NCBI GenBank assembly: GCA_037957365.1
Contig: JARHVA010005354.1
Coordinates: 559,001-623,000, forward strand
Origin: Torreya grandis
Lineage: Eukaryota; Streptophyta; Pinopsida; Cupressales; Taxaceae
DNA: 64,000 nt
Reading direction: 5' to 3'
Shown: positions 10,796 through 23,079 of the stretch, in pieces
Position numbering within the stretch: position 1 is the stretch's first letter
Layout of the letters: the number at the start of each line of letters is the position of its first letter
The notes under the pieces: model-generated
What the model was told of the DNA's origin: nothing
Seen by the model: only the letters and a program-made list of their open reading frames with translations
Databases searched by the model: none
Translations under genes and position numbers: made by a program

Positions 10796-12968
10796 GTCCA
10801 TGCTAGCCTATGTAAATATGTACATATATAATCTTTGATGTTTTGTTTCCCTATTGAGGGTTGTGCACTTGTATTTTTTAATTTTCTTTCTTGGTTGTCC
10901 TTAGATGGCTTATTATAATTTTATTCACCCATGGTGTGTTTTACTTGCCTTTGTTGCAAACTCTTTGACTCCATGGCCCAATGGATAAGCATTTGGTATG
11001 GTGTTCTCTATGTACTCATTGGGGTTACACATCCCAAAGTAAGAGATGATGTTGGATCCCAAATCTACACCAAGTAATTTATGCCCTATTTAGTGTCAAA
11101 AGATTTGGGAGATTTATGTTAAGTCCTTTATCTTGCATTTGATTGGTGAAGGTGTTATTTCCCTTCAAATTTTTGGTCCTTTACATGAACACAATGTTTG
11201 ATGGAAATAGGTTTTTGGATTTTTTGTCTCAGACAAAAAGTCTAAAGACATATTTATGTCAAACATTTTGTTTTCTACAAAAGTTCTGAAGGAATTAAAT
11301 GTCTTATCACTTTCAGGCTAAGTGTTTTACAAAAGTTTTGAAGGGGTATTTCATTTTTTTTGGAATTTTTATCCATGATAAAAATTTTGAAGGGCACTTG
11401 CCCTTTGGATATTTTTCTCGCACAAAAATCTGAAAGGAAATATTTTGTTTTAGGAAAATTTCTAAGTCCTATTTGTTTTAGACTTTTTGTCCATGATAAA
11501 AAGTTTGAAGGGTACTTGCCCTTCAGGTATTTTTCCTAAATAAAAATCCCAAAGGAATTTTTAGGTCATTTATTTTGGCCAAAGGTACTTTCTATAAATC
11601 CTTAAGCATTATTTTTCCTTTGTAAAATGTTTGAAGGATTATTTCCTTTAGGCATTTTTCCCTTGTAAAATTCTTGAAGTGTACTTTCAAAGGGTGAAAG
11701 ACACTTGTAAAAAACTTGAAGGACACTTTTGAAGGGCCATTTTTTCTTTGAAAAATGTTTGAATCATTATTTCCTTTGAGCATTTTACCCTTGAAAAATT
11801 CTTGAAAGATATATACAAAATGTCCAAAGGATAATTCTAGAATTGGAAGACACTTAAACAAATCCTAAAGGGCACTTTCAATAAATTGAAGGATAATTTA
11901 GAAAGTCTGAATGGAATTTTTGTAGGGTAGGTGCCATTAACAAAAAATTTGAAGGATATTTTCAAAATCTCAAAATGTAATTTTGGCAAAATTGTTGTTG
12001 AGTAGAGGTCCATTTCCTTCAGAAATTTTGCCCAAAAAAAGGTCTAAAGGATAAGTCTGGATGGCAAAGAATTTTTTTAAAACTCTTGAAGATCACTTTT
12101 TGAAGATGGAAGACACTTTTAATAGTTTTGAAAGGCACTTTCAAGAATTCAAAGGTCCATTCCAAAATTCTAAAGGGCATTTTTGTAAATCCATTGTGTT
12201 TTGATATCTCTATTTAGGGTTTCATGGTGGGAAGTTTCACTGTGAAAAGATAGAGATGTATCCAGGTCTCTTTGAATACATTGAATTGTTGCCTTGTGCT
12301 CGAAGGAGAAAAGTTATGGGGCCCTGGATGAAATTTTCATGTTTCACCTTCAACGTGTTTTGGTGACTGAGGTGAGGAATTGCTCGATGAGCCAAATGAA
12401 ATACATGTGGTTATTTTAGGGGACTTCTAAGACTTTATCGCATAAAAATACCCAAATGAAATTCATCAAATTTAGAAGGTAATGACTTGTTTATTTCATT
12501 TTATAAGTAATGAGTACATTTTTGGGGATCAAAAGGATCTTGTACCCTTATCTATAATCAATAAAGATGGTTCAAAGTTAAAAATTTAGCTGAGAGTCTA
12601 AGCTATCATTTAAGCTGGACATGTGGTAGATCCTTAGGTTTTTTCATGTTATAGGTCCTTTTTGAAGATTGACTCAATTTTTTGTGGTTAAGGTAAAAAA
12701 AGTACTAGAAGTCCTAAACACTTTGATTTGTAAAGTAGTTACACATGGTTGGTCCTTAGGGTTTTTCAAACTCTAAGCCCTTTTTAAAGATTACCTCACT
12801 TACCTTTTGGTGGGAAAGGTGAAAAAAGTCTCCAAAGGCTTGAAAAGTACTAGAATGAAAATTTTGCTTATATAGATCCACATGTTGCAAGGAGGATTAC
12901 CTGGCATGAATGAAATATTTGCACCTTCTCCTTCCTCTTTCAAAATAAGCTTAAATGAATAAAGGGGG
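10796..12968 (+). repeat. Element A 3' non-coding region with palindromic GAAGG repeats
   Basis: No gene is seen. From about 11,160 to 12,200 short imperfect units recur, each with a form of (T)TTGAAGG followed by CACTTT, and several fold back on themselves: AAGGGCACTTGCCCTT (11,390-11,405) and AAGGGTACTTGCCCTT (11,508-11,523). From 12,200 to 12,960 the sequence is unique and AT-rich. The block lies between the pol end and the LTR, the usual place for such repeats. Confidence 0.6.
12954..12968 (+). other. Polypurine tract candidate, element A
   Basis: GAATAAAGGGGG just before TAGTTTTT (expected TG at an LTR start, with G to A decay). It is the best purine tract between the pol end and the first sequence known to be LTR. 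It sets the LTR start near 12,969 but is not confirmed, because the matching part of the left LTR lies outside the window. Confidence 0.4.
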
Positions 12969-13333
12969 TAGTTTTTATTTAGCCATTATGTTTCAAAGCA
13001 TTAATGATAACCCAAATTTGAAATTCAAAGGATTATATCTAAGGCATTTGCCTTCATTCAATTTTACCTTTTACATTCAGATCTTTTACTTGCATCTTTT
13101 AGTTATCTATGTCCGCTAGCTATGTGTTTCAAAAAAGTTATCTATCTAGTGAGTGATAATGAAAAATTCTTCAAAGGTTTTAGCTTTAATTACATAAAAT
13201 CCTCCAAATTATCAGTAAGTGTTCTATTATATCCTTGTATTATGTCTTTTGAGGAGGTTTGAAGGTATTTAGAGGGTGATTAGAGTGAAGAATCTATAAA
13301 AGTTTAAAGTATTACAATAGAGAGCTAGGAAAC

Positions 13334-16300
13334 AATGTCATCTTCTACAATATCTATGAAAAGAAACATCATTTATATTTTAGATAGAATCAAGGATATG
13401 AATATTTAGGGGTTGGAATTTGTGTCTTTATTAAATTCCTTATAGCAATCAACCCTCTACCAGTAATCTCAAATCTTGGCATGAGTTATATCTCCCCTAC
13501 GATAGCAATTCCCTTGGATACCTCATACCCAAAAATAGTAATTACATGTGCTAGAGTGTATCAACTAGATACCAAGACTATGGTTGATTAAATTCAATTA
13601 GTTATTTTCTCTTTCATTTTTTTAGCCCTCAACAGCATGCTTGGGATTCCTCTTTAGCCTGATAAAATGATATGGAACATTGTCAACTCCTGTTGGCTGG
13701 TCAAAAAAGGCAAAAGGTGTCCAAAATGTCTTAGAGTCTAAAATTGTTAGCATTTAGGGAATTTACCTAGTACATGATTTCTATGGTAGCCAAAATTTAT
13801 GGCATGCCCATCGTAGAGAATTTTGAGCCTTAGATGTTTATAGTTTTAATCTATGTGTTGGAGTAATAGAAGAAGTTAGATTGGGATACCATCTTAAGTA
13901 ATAAATTGCATAGGTAGATGATGCAACTTTAGGTTACAATCCACTTAGAGGAAGAGTTCATAGGTACATTCTACATGTCTTCCTACCTAATGTATAACTT
14001 GGTGCATAATAGGATGTTCCATGGGCTCACAAAGAATCCTAGTGGAATGAGTATATATGAGACTTATCCAAAAATAAATTTGGATGGTTTTAGACTTTTT
14101 TTTTTTCAAAGTTTATAATTATTTTTTCAATACTAATATGAGTGTATTCTATCCTCTAACAAGCTTCAACATGATGTATAAGGGGCCTAGATAAAGCATT
14201 GATAAGTATGGTGCCTCATATATCCAGTTTAAAATGTTCACTTATATCAAAATAAGTGGTTACTTGGGGTCTCCATATAAACTATCTAGATACTTGGATG
14301 ATTGACTAGTATGATGGAGTTGAACTGGTAAATGGTACCCCCACATGAAGTGATAGTGACAAAGAAGGTGAACAATCCCTTCAAATTTCTAGTTGAAACT
14401 AGACATTATTTATGTCCTTTTATTGCTAAGGTTAAAGGATTGGAACAAGAGATGGGCCAATATGTGATTAACAAGATGCCACCCAGGTATAACTATGATA
14501 TCAAATGGTGGGTTAACATGGAAATAGGTGTGATTATACATCAATCACATTATGAGGACATCTATTTTGATTGTACCATCTAGGAATGTGTCAAAAAGCT
14601 AGACTTTACAAGGCTAACAATACAAAAAGTCATCGCTTATAATATTTCTCCTATCATAAATGATATGGAGGATGATAAAAGGACACTAGATATATTTTAT
14701 AATTAGTCTAATATTAAAACCCAAGTCATCTCATAAGTGGAATTTACTACTAAGGAGAATGATTCCATACCATGGAGGTCTATAGAAATCATGAGAAGAA
14801 CCTTTAGATGGTTGAAGGAACATGGGGTTGATCTTAGTGCCTATGACACCCCTACCCTTTGAAGACTTAAAGAAGTTTAGGAGTTAAAGGGTTTCTTCCT
14901 AGTTTATAGTGTTATTCCCTTAGCTCCACCATCAGTGGTAAAGGGAAAAGGAAAAAAGCCAAGTTGGTGCTGTTGAATTCACTAATCTAATTGATGTGGA
15001 GTCCATATCTATATCATGGTCCAAGGTAGGACTATCTTTCTCAAAATTAATAAGTTTCATTAAGAATTGGGATAAGATTTCCATTGGGGAGGTTACATTA
15101 GCTAGTGCCACCCCAATATCCATTGTATCAGAGGGAGTCCCAATAGTACCACCTATCCCAATAGTCATTTCATATACTCTTCCACTTACTCTACCCATGG
15201 CTCTACCAACACAATAGCCAGTAGTTGTCCTTCTTATGTCTTATTCAATGAAAAAACGAGGTAAAGAAGAGGTATAACAACCTAAGCAAAAAAGAGTTAA
15301 GATGGATTTACAACCTCCAGTTGGGATTCCTAAGAAAAAGGAGGTTGTATTCAAGGACCTACCTTCTAAATAACTCATTTTCTCAAAGGTTTAGATATAT
15401 GAGTGAAGAAAAAGACTTGGATGAAAATAGGCCCATTTTCTAAGGTGATGAAGAAATAATGAGCATTCACTCCTCCATAAGTGAAAAATGGATAGAGAAC
15501 TTTGAGGGAAAGACACTAGACCCTAGTAAAGGTCCTGATGGTTAGTTTATTTGTAGAAGAGGGTCCTTCAGGAATGAAAGGTAAGGGTGATGAGGAATAA
15601 ATTATAGCCTCTAGTGATCCTCTTTATTTTAAAGATGTTATGAAATTTGGGGTTGAGGTGGCCACTCAAGTTCAATCCCCTCAGGAAAAGGAAATGATCT
15701 CATCAAACATGGAGAGATTTGTTGAGAATGTCATCACCCAACTATCAGGTTAGGATAATCAAGGTGAAGTTGAGGGATATAATAAAATTGATAAAGTTTA
15801 ATAAAATAATAAGTTTGATGAGAAATATGAGGTGGAGCCAAAGAAAAATATCCATGTCGCTACTAATCTTGAAGTGGTGGTTGAACAATAAGGCCCATAA
15901 GTAGTTCCAAAAGTATCACCAATTGTCCCTTCTTCTCTAAAGGTGTCATGTTCAACACTAGAGGAGAAGGCAAGTAAAGAAGGGGGTGGGGGAGACAAAT
16001 TAAAAATGGGTATCATACCCATATAGAGATAAATAAGGAATTGGACCAATCCAATAAAGGTGTTTAGGAAGGTACTTCAGGTAATGTTGCCTTAATTTAA
16101 TTACCTTAAGGTCTCCTTCCTCATATCAAAATTCATGACCCAATCTAAAATAAAGGTTTGGAGGCCATGATTGGTGGAGAGTTTCCTAAAAACAACAAGG
16201 AAGCCACCATAGCCTCATCTCTACTTGAGGCTGAAGTGAATAAAGAAGGTGAAGTAGTTGTAAAGCCTTTCAGTCAGTCTGTAACACAAGGGAGCTCCAT

Positions 16301-17640
16301 TGATAAATTGCTTAAGGAGTCTCACTAATTTGGGCTAGATTTTGAAGTTTTGGAGAAAATAGAGCCACAACTAGAAGGACCTGGAGTGAACAAAGAAGGT
16401 GGTGAGGAGTTGGAGAGAGATGAATAAATTGAATAATTTATGTTAATTCCAAACCCTGTTCATGTGGCACTTCCTACACTAGGTACTCTAATGACACCAC
16501 CTTACACTATCTCAAGACCTGCATTAATGTCCACTACATCAATGGGATTTTAGACCATAACCCTTCTCTAGGTTGAGGAGTAGGTCAAATAAAAAAGGTC
16601 ATCATGAGAAAAATTGGAGAGATCAATGTGTTAAACATCACTCAGGTGTGTAAGGTAAACCCCCTGAGAAGGCTAAGACACACTCCAGGACCACATTCAC
16701 TACTACAAGAGAAATAAATGTGGAGATAACCATTCCCCCACAACGTGATTTAAAGAAATATGTTCCCCTTGAGAGTTACACTGTTTACAACTACAATCTA
16801 GGGGAACCATCAAAGAAAGAGCTAACTCACAGCTCACAAGTTTTGGCAAACATGGTGGTTCACTAAATGGACAAGGATAAAACCACTATCGAGGAGTTGA
16901 AAGCACAAAATTAGGTTATGATCCAATACTTGTAAAAGATACCAAGTGAGCTTAAGTCAATAACTCCAACTACTAGTATTGATCTAATGTATCCTCTTTT
17001 CTAATTAGAGTCATTTGATGTTCGCTGAATTGATGACTTGAAATCTAGAGGGAGGGTAATAGAAAAATGGCAAGAAGATTTGTACACTAGGGCTGAAGTA
17101 GTCCACTTAGCATTGAATTGATTGAACAATAAAGTGGATAATAAGAGGGAGTATGATGCCTAAATGTTTATCTATGAGGTATACAATAATCATTGGGAAT
17201 AATTCTAGAAGAAAATGGATGAGGTTTGCAAAATTGGCACAAATACTTTGATAGCTAAGAAGATTATTGCTCCAAATGATCGTAAGACACCCATAAAATG
17301 TTAATTGGAAATCAAGCATCAATTGGTGATGCTTAAAGATGGCATATTCAATTTTAAATAAGAAGAGTAGTCCCTCAAGACTAAAACAAGAGAGATAGAT
17401 GTTACACTTAGGAATATGGTAAGCCTTGATGGTGTAAGTGATTTGAAAGAAGAGATAATATGCACAGATATGAAAAGCCTCATTGATGAACCATAATGGT
17501 CCTTTGATGTTTACAAAATAAAGTAGTTGGTGTCACTTGAGAAGTTTTGTCACAACTTAAGGAGCTCATGGATGAAAGAAAACCATGCTTTAGAGGATTT
17601 ACACTTGCCTTGAAGAATATTAAGTAAAATTCAAATGTCA
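13334..17640 (+). pseudogene. Decayed long coding region inside element A's LTR, function unknown
   Basis: From ATG at 13,334 (MSSSTISMKRNIIYILDRIK) a coding-like frame can be followed, with a few shifts, for about 4.3 kb. About 13,760-14,100 reads as a globular segment (IYGMPIVENFEP, then EEEFIGTFYMSSYLMYNLVH). The open piece 14,332-14,583 follows (FLVETRHYLCPFIAKVKGLE), then RTFRWLKEHGVDLSAYDTPT. About 15,070-15,220 is hydrophobic and Pro-rich. The middle is Gln/Glu/Lys-rich and the C-terminus is charged and helical-looking. The right half is repeated in the left LTR at 1-2250 in the same frame. I recognise no family: it is not gag, pol or a known transposase. An envelope-like or captured host gene are both possible. 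The frequent TAA/TAG at Gln-like positions suggests it was once open. Confidence 0.5.
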
Positions 17641-17683
17641 AGTAGGCCCAAACCAAGGGAATATAGATCTTATGTTGGAAGGA

Positions 17684-17691
17684 TATAAAAG
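17684..17691 (+). promoter_or_regulatory. TATA box candidate in element A right LTR
   Basis: TATAAAAG in the context GGATATAAAAGGTATA is conserved with 2311-2318. It lies directly after the coding-like region. Confidence 0.5.
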
Positions 17692-19325
17692 GTATAGGAT
17701 CAAGTTGGAAAAAGATTTTATCATCTAGATCGACTCTAGAGTAAAACTAGATATTTTCGTTTTTCTATGTTGACACTTATCTTTTCTCTTCCCTCCTTTC
17801 TTCACATTTTTTCTTAGGAAACCATTGTACTTGGTTTGTTAGTGACACATCCCTTTCAACTAGTTTTTGTATAATCATGTGGATAGGAAAGGGATGTTTT
17901 TGTCTATTGTACAAGTGGATAAAGGTTATGTTTTATCCCTTGTGATATCTTCCTCCATGTAGACAACTAAAAAATATTATTCCGAGGTGGAGGATCAATA
18001 TTGAAATCATCATACGAGCATGAACATATCTAAGGAATCATGTTTGTTACAAGGTTTAATAAATTCTAGGCCCATGAAGAATTTTCTAACTAGAGCATCT
18101 TTAGGAATATGATAAGCTTAGCTCAATTATATAAGTAAATGGGGTTTATCCCTTTACAATGGTTAATTAAAATTTTGAGTCAAGAACTATAGCCTTGAAG
18201 AGTTATCTCTATGTAATATTTATGGTGCCAAATTTATTTTTGATGTAAAATCATTGGCAAGCTTTGAGATCATTAGATATGTCTCCCTTGTCACATAATT
18301 GTCATGCATAGTTTTAGGTTGTATGTTATTCAGAACACATTATATTTAGTTTCCATTCAATTTATTAAATAAATTTATTCATAGTTCATTCTCTTCCTAT
18401 TGTTGAAGTGAAATAATATATTTTACATGCTTAGTAGATTGGTTATCTAGTTTATGCATCTTTATGGTAGTCATTTAGATATTGTATCTAGTTTGTAAAA
18501 TTCTTTGTGCTCTAAGATTTGGGAATAGGGTGTTGATAGCCTTTTTAAGGGTAATCCTAGGCTCATGGATTTAGTTGAAAGGTTTTCTTTAAGGATATCA
18601 TTTGTGCATGATTTCATTTCATTTGTTTATAATTTGCAATGCATTTGTTGGTGATGATGATCTAATAATTTAGTGAATTTATTTGTGCTCATTCATTAAC
18701 CCTCCACCTTTAATTATGTTAATTGATAAATCTTATTCTACCCTATCCTACCCTACATATAACATGCCCCTTGAATATCTAAAGTGTTATTTTCTTACAT
18801 ATGCATAAACATTGTATTCCTAGCATGTGTTTATTTTTTGTGTGTTAAAGATCAATATTGAAATCTCTTATTTATCCCCTCTATTATTAAATATTATTTA
18901 GAATGAAATTTGAAATCACATTCATATATATCTTTAGTAGCATTTGTATAACTTAAAATAATTGCTCATCCGATGTGATAACCCTTCCCAAGTGGAGTGA
19001 GCAAGCTTGGTTGTGTTCTGGTCATATTTCTATTCCCATGTGCACATAATCCCCATGGAGTTTGAATTGTAGAATTTATCCATGAGATCAAGCTACCCCA
19101 TAGGTCCTCTCACCTTGGTTTAGGTAGAGCCAAAAGTAGTGGGGATCTAACCATACCCTTTGTAGGTGCCTCTTAGTCATTTTCTCCAGTTTGGTCCATT
19201 CTTGATGCCACACCTTCCCTTGACTACAATGACATTCTGCAAGTTTATCATCATTATTTACCATTTCCTTCAAGCTTGAAAGGATAGATTAGAGAGGTGT
19301 ACAATTGGTAACCAAAATAAGGTAT

Positions 19326-20414
19326 TATCATATATTTAGTTTTCATTCAACTTGAGCTATAATTTTAAAAGTTACCTTTTTTACACATGCACATGTTGCA
19401 TAGTTTTTGGTAAAGGCTAACTTAAATTGATAATTATAAGTAGACTCTTATATGGTTTTGACTAAAGTTAGAACTCAAGTTATGACTATCACATATAATG
19501 ACTTTGCATGAACTTGGAGGATGAGGCAACCCCTTCCCCAAGCCTATTTAAATAATTTTAATCCACTAGTTGGACATGTCATTTTTTTTTTAATATATAA
19601 GAGTAGCATCAAATTTGATTGTCAGTGAATGTGTTTGTGGATTATCTCTCTAATTTTTATGTAATTAGGCTTATCTTCTTTTGGTAAGGTGATTTAATAA
19701 TGTGTAATAGCTACAATGAATTCTTTCTTTTCTTGATTGATATTATAGTCTTAGATGTATAATAACTATTGAAGGATTAGTAAATTTCATTGATTAATTG
19801 TAATTAAGTTGATTGATTCATGTTATTAAGTGTGTATAAGTTCCTTCTTTTGATATAGTTTTCTATGTGTGTGAAAAAAATACTTCAGATACCTCATTAG
19901 CCTGAGATATAATCTCCTGATTAAGGGTGTGAAACATCTGATCTAAAAGGGGCAACCTTTGATTGAGGCTTGTGAGTTTCCTATATTAGTATCCCTTTAG
20001 AATTATAATTTTTTTTTTCACTTTTAGTGTGAAAAAGTTGCTTTCAATAGGCATAAGTTTCAAAATCTCTTGTCTATTTAGAAACTAACCAGAGAAGTGA
20101 TTCCTAAGAACATAGAATCTTATTTTCAACCTTAACCTTCCCTTATTTTTTGAGTTTATTTTGAGATCTACCCACTTTAGATTAGTAACCTTCCATCCAT
20201 CCAAATCATGTAGGAATTCACCTGTTTTAAAGAGACCACACCTCTATCCAAAAAAACCTTGTCAATAACCTACATGTCCTACCATCTATTCCATCAACAA
20301 GTTGTTCAAACCACATACATACAACTCATGCCTTCGAGTGGAGTTATTATATATTGAGATTGTAAAATGTTAGAGACTACCTCATTAACTATGGTTTGCA
20401 TGAAACTTGCATCA
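19326..20414 (+). repeat. Element B 5' LTR
   Basis: It matches 37,532-38,608 from TATCATATATTTAG (TGTCATATATTTAG in the other copy, so TG decayed to TA) to ATCA. It includes the shared block GGATGAGGCAACCCCTTCCC at about 19,519. Confidence 0.85.
19545..19552 (+). promoter_or_regulatory. TATA-like box in element B 5' LTR
   Basis: TATTTAAA follows the conserved CCCCTTCCCCAAGCC and is identical in the 3' LTR at 37,753-37,760. Confidence 0.4.
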
Positions 20415-20475
20415 ATAGTTTCACTAGTTTTAGAAAGAGGGTCTACCCCTAACCTTTAATAATAGTAGTTATTAT

Positions 20476-21950
20476 TTGCATATAGTTACACTAGAGTCAC
20501 CCAAGAGAGTGACCAGATCTAATTCTCAACATGGTTTTCTAGTCTCACCCTTATCAAATCATAAGAGACATAGAACTATGATAATAACCGTAGTTCATAA
20601 TAATCCACCTCCTCTAACTAGGAACCCTTTTGACATAATGAACCCTTTATTAGTTAATCAAACAATGGCTCAACCACCATAGTTAGTTGGATTTGCTATT
20701 ACCATACCAAGAGACATGCAAGATTTACCTAAGAATCTTGAGAAGTATCTACCATCCTTTTCTCCTTAAAGAATAAGGACAATAGAGGAACACATAAAAT
20801 CTTTCAAAATGGATTTAAAAGTAATGAATATTATCGATGAATAAGTAGCATTCAAGTTATTCCATTTTACATTAATGGACACTGCCTATGATTGGTATTT
20901 AAATTTAATGGATAACTCCATCACTTCTGGAGATGGATGTCAAGCTACTTTTCTTGCAAAATTTGGATAGGTCATCAACCCTAGGTTGGTATACCATCAC
21001 TTTACTAGCATGAAGAGAGATCCTAATGAGTCTATTCAAGCTTTCAATGTATGGTTTCAAAATATGTATCACTAGTTAACCAAGATATAAACCAAAATCC
21101 ACATTAGCATTAGAGATGTATAAAAATTATCTTGACATAATCACTATCATGTTCCTCAGAAGGGAAGTTATGGCCAATAATTTGGTGTTAGCATATGAAG
21201 AAGCCATCAATATAGACAAATAGCTCAATCCCTAGACACCTAGCATACCTAATGTCAATAAAGGCTTCTTAGAAGTAAATCTGATACAACACATGAAGTA
21301 GAATGTCTTGGAATTCAATCAAAACCAAATCTACACACTGCCTCTATTAACATAGACAACACAAATAAATTTTAGTTTCTTTAATAATCATGCATCAAGA
21401 AATGGTTACCAGTAGAATTAAAAACTAGTAGCATGTTCCACTATTGTTTTACAAGGTACTGACTCTACAAAGGTAGAAATGGATTCTATTCAAAAGATGG
21501 TTCAAAAGGTAAGCAACAACTTCTTAAATATGCAATGAAGGATGGGAAATGCTAATAGCCCAAATGGTAATTAGAATGCTAGATTTTATAGATATAATAG
21601 ACCATTCAATAGGCCTTCAAATAATATAGAGCATCCTAATAATTTTTTAGAGATCAACATGGAAAAAATGGCACTTCTTGATTGGTTTATAATTCACAAT
21701 ACTTCCAAGCATGGTGACCTCAAATACATAGAATTTTATGAAGCATTCCAAATATTTTAAAGAGAGGTGGTTAGGAAAGATCAGATGCATAATTTTCCTG
21801 AACATCATCTAGATCCTATCCTTTCCAATACTTCCATGTTTTTTGAAACTCATGAGTTTCCCTTTCCAAGTGAAGATGAAAATGAGATGAAGGATAATAT
21901 GGATGAAGTTTATGCTTTCCAAAAATTCTAAAAATGTTCCTATAATATAA
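20476..21950 (+). pseudogene. gag: Element B gag remnant
   Basis: The open piece 20,476-20,682 contains LESPKRVTRSNS and a basic, Pro-rich N-terminus. The frame goes on through stops to IPRDMQDLPKNLEKYLPSFS, HIKSFKMDL and FTLMDTAYDWYLNLMDNSI, the capsid core with the Tyr-Asp-Trp-Tyr motif. SMKRDPNESIQAFNVWFQNM follows. These match the gag capsid of Tat-type elements. The end at about 21,950 is approximate. Stops again fall mostly at Gln-type positions. Confidence 0.75.
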
Positions 21951-22139
21951 GAAATAATTAGCCACTCATAATGTCAATGCCTCTAAATACCACTACAATT
22001 CCACCTAATCTTAAAGCTAACAATAATCCACCTCCTCCAAGAGGGAGTGATCAACCTCAGACCAAGGAGGAACCTATCAAGGGAGGATACAACAATGTAA
22101 AAGACATGAATAAGATTAAAACAAATATAACTCTTCATG

Positions 22140-22672
22140 AATTATCTTAGATTACCTAACAAAAGGAGCTACTCTATAAGTCTATGGGGAAGACACCTAT
22201 GAAGAAATTGAAAGTATCTAAGGACAAATTGAAAGCATTTGACACCAATGTTATCTACAAGAGCAAGCCAAAAGTTTCACCCTTTTTGTTAACTATCATG
22301 GCATTCAATAAGAATATTCATAATTATTTAGTTGATTCTAAACCTTATACAACTATCATGCCTACTTACATATGTCAAAAGTTTGGTTTTATGCCAAGCA
22401 CTTCAAAGAGAATAATTTCATAGTTGGAAAAGATAGTAGTGCATGTAGTTGAACTAAGGGAGATGCATATCCAAGTAACATCTGAACCATGCATTTAGAT
22501 GACCATTGATATCTTGGTGGTGGACATACCTGAAGGCTATGGTTTACTTTTAAGTAGAGACTAGTCTGAAGAACTTAATGGGTATCTTTCTACAAACTTT
22601 TCTTATATATGGATTTTATGGAGAGGAGTTGCAAATTAAATCAAAATTGATAGAGAGATGAGAATGAAGTAT
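22140..22672 (+). pseudogene. pol: Element B protease remnant, cut by element C
   Basis: The open piece 22,184-22,423 includes PFLLTIMAFNKNIHNYLVDS followed by KPYTTIMPTYIC, a retropepsin core in which the D-S-G turn reads D-S-K. About 22,505-22,560 gives ILVVDIPEGYGLLLSRD, the protease C-terminal signature, then LNGYLSTNFSYIWI. The same segment recurs in element E on the - strand at about 44,840-44,990. Element C is inserted at 22,677. Confidence 0.75.
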
Positions 22673-22677
22673 CCCAT
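22673..22677 (+). repeat. Target-site duplication of element C, left
   Basis: CCCAT lies directly before the 5' LTR start TGTTGTCCC and is repeated at 30,744-30,748. Confidence 0.85.
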
Positions 22678-22717
22678 TGTTGTCCCCCAAAAAATATCAC
22701 TCATTTTTGGGACAACA
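22678..22717 (+). repeat. Hairpin at the tip of element C's 5' LTR
   Basis: TGTTGTCCC (22,678-22,686) and GGGACAACA (22,709-22,717) are perfect inverted arms around an AT-rich loop, starting on the first base of the LTR. Confidence 0.7.
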
Positions 22718-22799
22718 TTTGAAATATTTTGGTCTTACAGACCAAAATTATCTCTTCCCTTTTCAAAATTTGTCTTGGGTATTCAAATTTATCATTTTT

Positions 22800-23030
22800 C
22801 AAGCTTCTCAAAAATCTACAGACTTTACAGGCTTAAATCTACAAAATCTGTAGGCTTAAATCTACAGACTCTGTAGGCTTGAATCTACAGACTCAGTAGG
22901 AAGAGAAAATCTATGGACTCAGTAGGAAGAGGAAATCTATGAACTTTGTAGGTCAAGTTCAATGAGCTTTACAAGTTAAAATCTATGGACTCTTTCAAGG
23001 TTAGAGAAAACTACGGACTTGGTTTCTATG
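22800..23030 (+). repeat. Palindromic CTACAGACTCTGTAG array in element C 5' LTR
   Basis: About eight imperfect units of 20-30 bp of the form AAATCTACAGACTCTGTAGG. The clearest is a perfect 15-bp palindrome at 22,862-22,876. The array is absent or reduced to two ACTCTGTA cores near 28,520 and 28,548 in the 3' LTR. Confidence 0.65.
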
Positions 23031-23079
23031 GACTTTGCAGTGCCTTGGTTTAAACAAAAATCTCCATCAGCAAGCATCA

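Larger units (their letters stand above)
1..19317 (+). mobile_element. Element A: giant-LTR Ty3/gypsy (Tat-type) retrotransposon, 5' end cut by window
   Basis: The sequence from 1 to 3955 is repeated at about 15,382 to 19,317, and gag, protease, aRH, RT, RNase H and integrase remnants lie between the copies in one orientation. That is the layout of an LTR retrotransposon. The right copy has about 2.4 kb more LTR on its left than is visible at the start of the window, so the LTR is about 6.3 kb. All frames carry many stops and frameshifts. The two LTR copies differ at roughly 15% of positions in the part compared by hand, which makes this the oldest element here. The right end abuts element B within about 8 bp. 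Confidence 0.85.
12969..19317 (+). repeat. Element A right (3') LTR, about 6.3 kb
   Basis: Positions 15,382-19,317 match the left LTR. The 5' boundary rests on the purine tract at about 12,960. The LTR contains the coding-like region 13,334-17,640, a TATA box at 17,684 and about 1.6 kb of non-coding sequence. It ends CCAAAA (expected CCAACA) next to element B. At 6.3 kb it is well above usual plant LTR lengths. Confidence 0.7.

Noticed and set aside
1..22670. A different genetic code with TAA/TAG read as Gln
   Set aside because: Stops at Gln positions are very common, but TGA also replaces Trp, LTR ends and non-coding sites show the same C to T change, frameshifts are frequent, and elements C and D in the same window use ordinary Gln codons. 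Decay explains it.
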